Source of the DNA: an uncultured Chitinophagaceae bacterium
Lineage (GTDB): Bacteria > Bacteroidota > Bacteroidia > Chitinophagales > Chitinophagaceae
Assembly: GCA_946885335.1 (NCBI GenBank)
Contig: CAMPGG010000192.1
Coordinates: 1-6,751 of the forward strand
Length of the DNA stretch: 6,751 nt
Direction: 5' to 3'
The number at the start of each line of letters is the position of its first letter. Positions within the stretch are counted from its first letter, which is position 1. The notes under the pieces were generated by a model. The model was not told where the DNA came from. It ran no database searches and worked only from the letters and a program-made list of their open reading frames with translations. Below are positions 5,979 through 6,751 of the stretch, in pieces. Position numbers and translations under genes: made by a program.

Positions 5979-6751
5979 ATGAACGAATTACCAGACTTCA
6001 GTAAACCCATTTGGTTTTTAGTGGCTACTGCAATTGTTTTTGCGGTTGTTGTTGGCCGTTATCTCCTTATTGCCGGTTTATTTTACCTGGTTTTTTATAC
6101 CTGGTTTCCTAAACATTGGCAAAACCGAAAAATAAATGAACGTTCTTATAAAAAAGGTCAGTTTAAAGCGGAAGTGAAATGGAGTATGCTGACCGCTTTC
6201 ATATTTGCCATATCAGGAGCGGTTACGGTAGTATTATGGCAAAAAGGATTTACTAAAGTATATATGGATTGGAATGATTACCCGCTTTGGTGGATTCCTT
6301 TAAGCCTGGTCATTGCCATGTTCCTGCACGAAACATATTACTATTGGTTACATCGCTGGATGCATCATCCAAGAATATTCCGCATTGTCCACAAGGTTCA
6401 CCATGATAGTAATATTACATCGCCCTGGACCGCATTTTCATTTCATCCTTTAGAAGGTATTTTGCAGGCGATTTTTCTGCCTTTGTTGTTATTGATCTTC
6501 CCAATGCATTTATATGTGTTGATCCTTCAATTAACGATCATGACTTTTAGCAGCGTTATCAATCACCTGGATATTGAAATTTACCCGGCCAGGTTTCACA
6601 AAAATTATATTGGTAAATGGTTGATTGGCGCAACACATCATTCATTGCACCACAAACAATTCAAATACAATTTTGGATTGTATTTTACATTTTGGGATAA
6701 ATGGAAGAAAACGGAAAGCCCAGTTTATGAAAAATTGTTTGAAGAAAAAAC
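5979..6751 (+). CDS. Fatty acid hydroxylase / sterol desaturase family membrane enzyme (3' end outside window)
   Basis: The frame is open from ATG 5979 to the window edge (257 codons plus 2 bases) and is probably nearly complete, since the family is usually about 250-300 residues. It carries the histidine motifs of the di-iron fatty acid hydroxylase superfamily: H117-ETYYYWL-H125-RWM-H129-H130, H138-KV-H141-H142, F-H156-PLE, N-H196, and H220-H221-SL-H224-H225-KQFKYNFG. Membrane segments lie near residues 11-40, 70-88, 104-120 and 160-192, placing the His cluster on the cytosolic face. Members use O2 and a di-iron centre to hydroxylate or desaturate lipid chains; the substrate here (fatty acid, sphingolipid, carotenoid) is not decidable. 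It starts 39 nt after the Crp/Fnr gene, with no clear terminator or -7 box between, so co-transcription is likely. Confidence 0.9.
   Translation, partial: MNELPDFSKPIWFLVATAIVFAVVVGRYLLIAGLFYLVFYTWFPKHWQNRKINERSYKKGQFKAEVKWSMLTAFIFAISGAVTVVLWQKGFTKVYMDWNDYPLWWIPLSLVIAMFLHETYYYWLHRWMHHPRIFRIVHKVHHDSNITSPWTAFSFHPLEGILQAIFLPLLLLIFPMHLYVLILQLTIMTFSSVINHLDIEIYPARFHKNYIGKWLIGATHHSLHHKQFKYNFGLYFTFWDKWKKTESPVYEKLFEEK

Noticed and set aside
5753..6010. Minus-strand frame of 85 codons across the end of the Crp/Fnr gene
   Set aside because: Antisense to the HTH domain and running into the hydroxylase start; no independent support.

Overview
The window looks like chromosomal DNA of a Bacteroidota bacterium, most likely a Chitinophagaceae-type organism. 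The DNA is AT-rich, ribosome binding sites are mostly weak, two upstream sequences match the Bacteroidota -7 promoter box TAnnTTTG, and the protein families (IWQPP-type small secreted protein, DUF2231-like membrane protein, Crp/Fnr regulator, fatty acid hydroxylase) are typical of that phylum. The assignment rests on family recognition and promoter style only.

Layout. Positions 1-789 carry the 3' part of a plus-strand gene whose protein has a beta-rich repeat resembling the C-terminal repeats of plant casein-kinase-1-like proteins, followed by about four TPRs. Next, 904-1844 hold a plus-strand pair: a small exported protein ending in IWQPP and a four-helix DUF2231-like membrane protein rich in histidines. 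A strong intrinsic terminator closes the pair (1848-1886). Positions 1957-2499 encode an unrecognised 180-residue cytosolic protein that converges on the next block.

The minus-strand block 5107->2530 is a tight three-gene operon: a class I SAM-dependent methyltransferase, a 93-residue helical protein of unknown function, and a SulP (SLC26) anion transporter with a C-terminal STAS domain. Divergent from it, on the plus strand, are a Crp/Fnr-family regulator (5232-5939) and, 39 nt further on, a membrane fatty acid hydroxylase that runs off the right edge (5979-6751).

The most informative non-coding stretch is the 124-bp divergent region 5108-5231. It holds a perfect -7 box facing each way, a Crp-type dyad (9-bp half-sites around N6, 5188-5211) and two copies of the odd palindrome TAAGGCTTA. 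The recognition helix of the neighbouring regulator has the R-E-x3-R pattern that in E. coli CRP reads GTGA, and the dyad contains one GTGA and one GTAA half-site. A testable model is that this regulator represses its own gene and activates the methyltransferase/small protein/SulP operon. I saw no mobile element, CRISPR array, tRNA or rRNA, and no gene-free stretch over 300 bases. Nothing here is a clearly new defence or biosynthetic system; the best candidate for novelty is the divergent regulator/operon unit.
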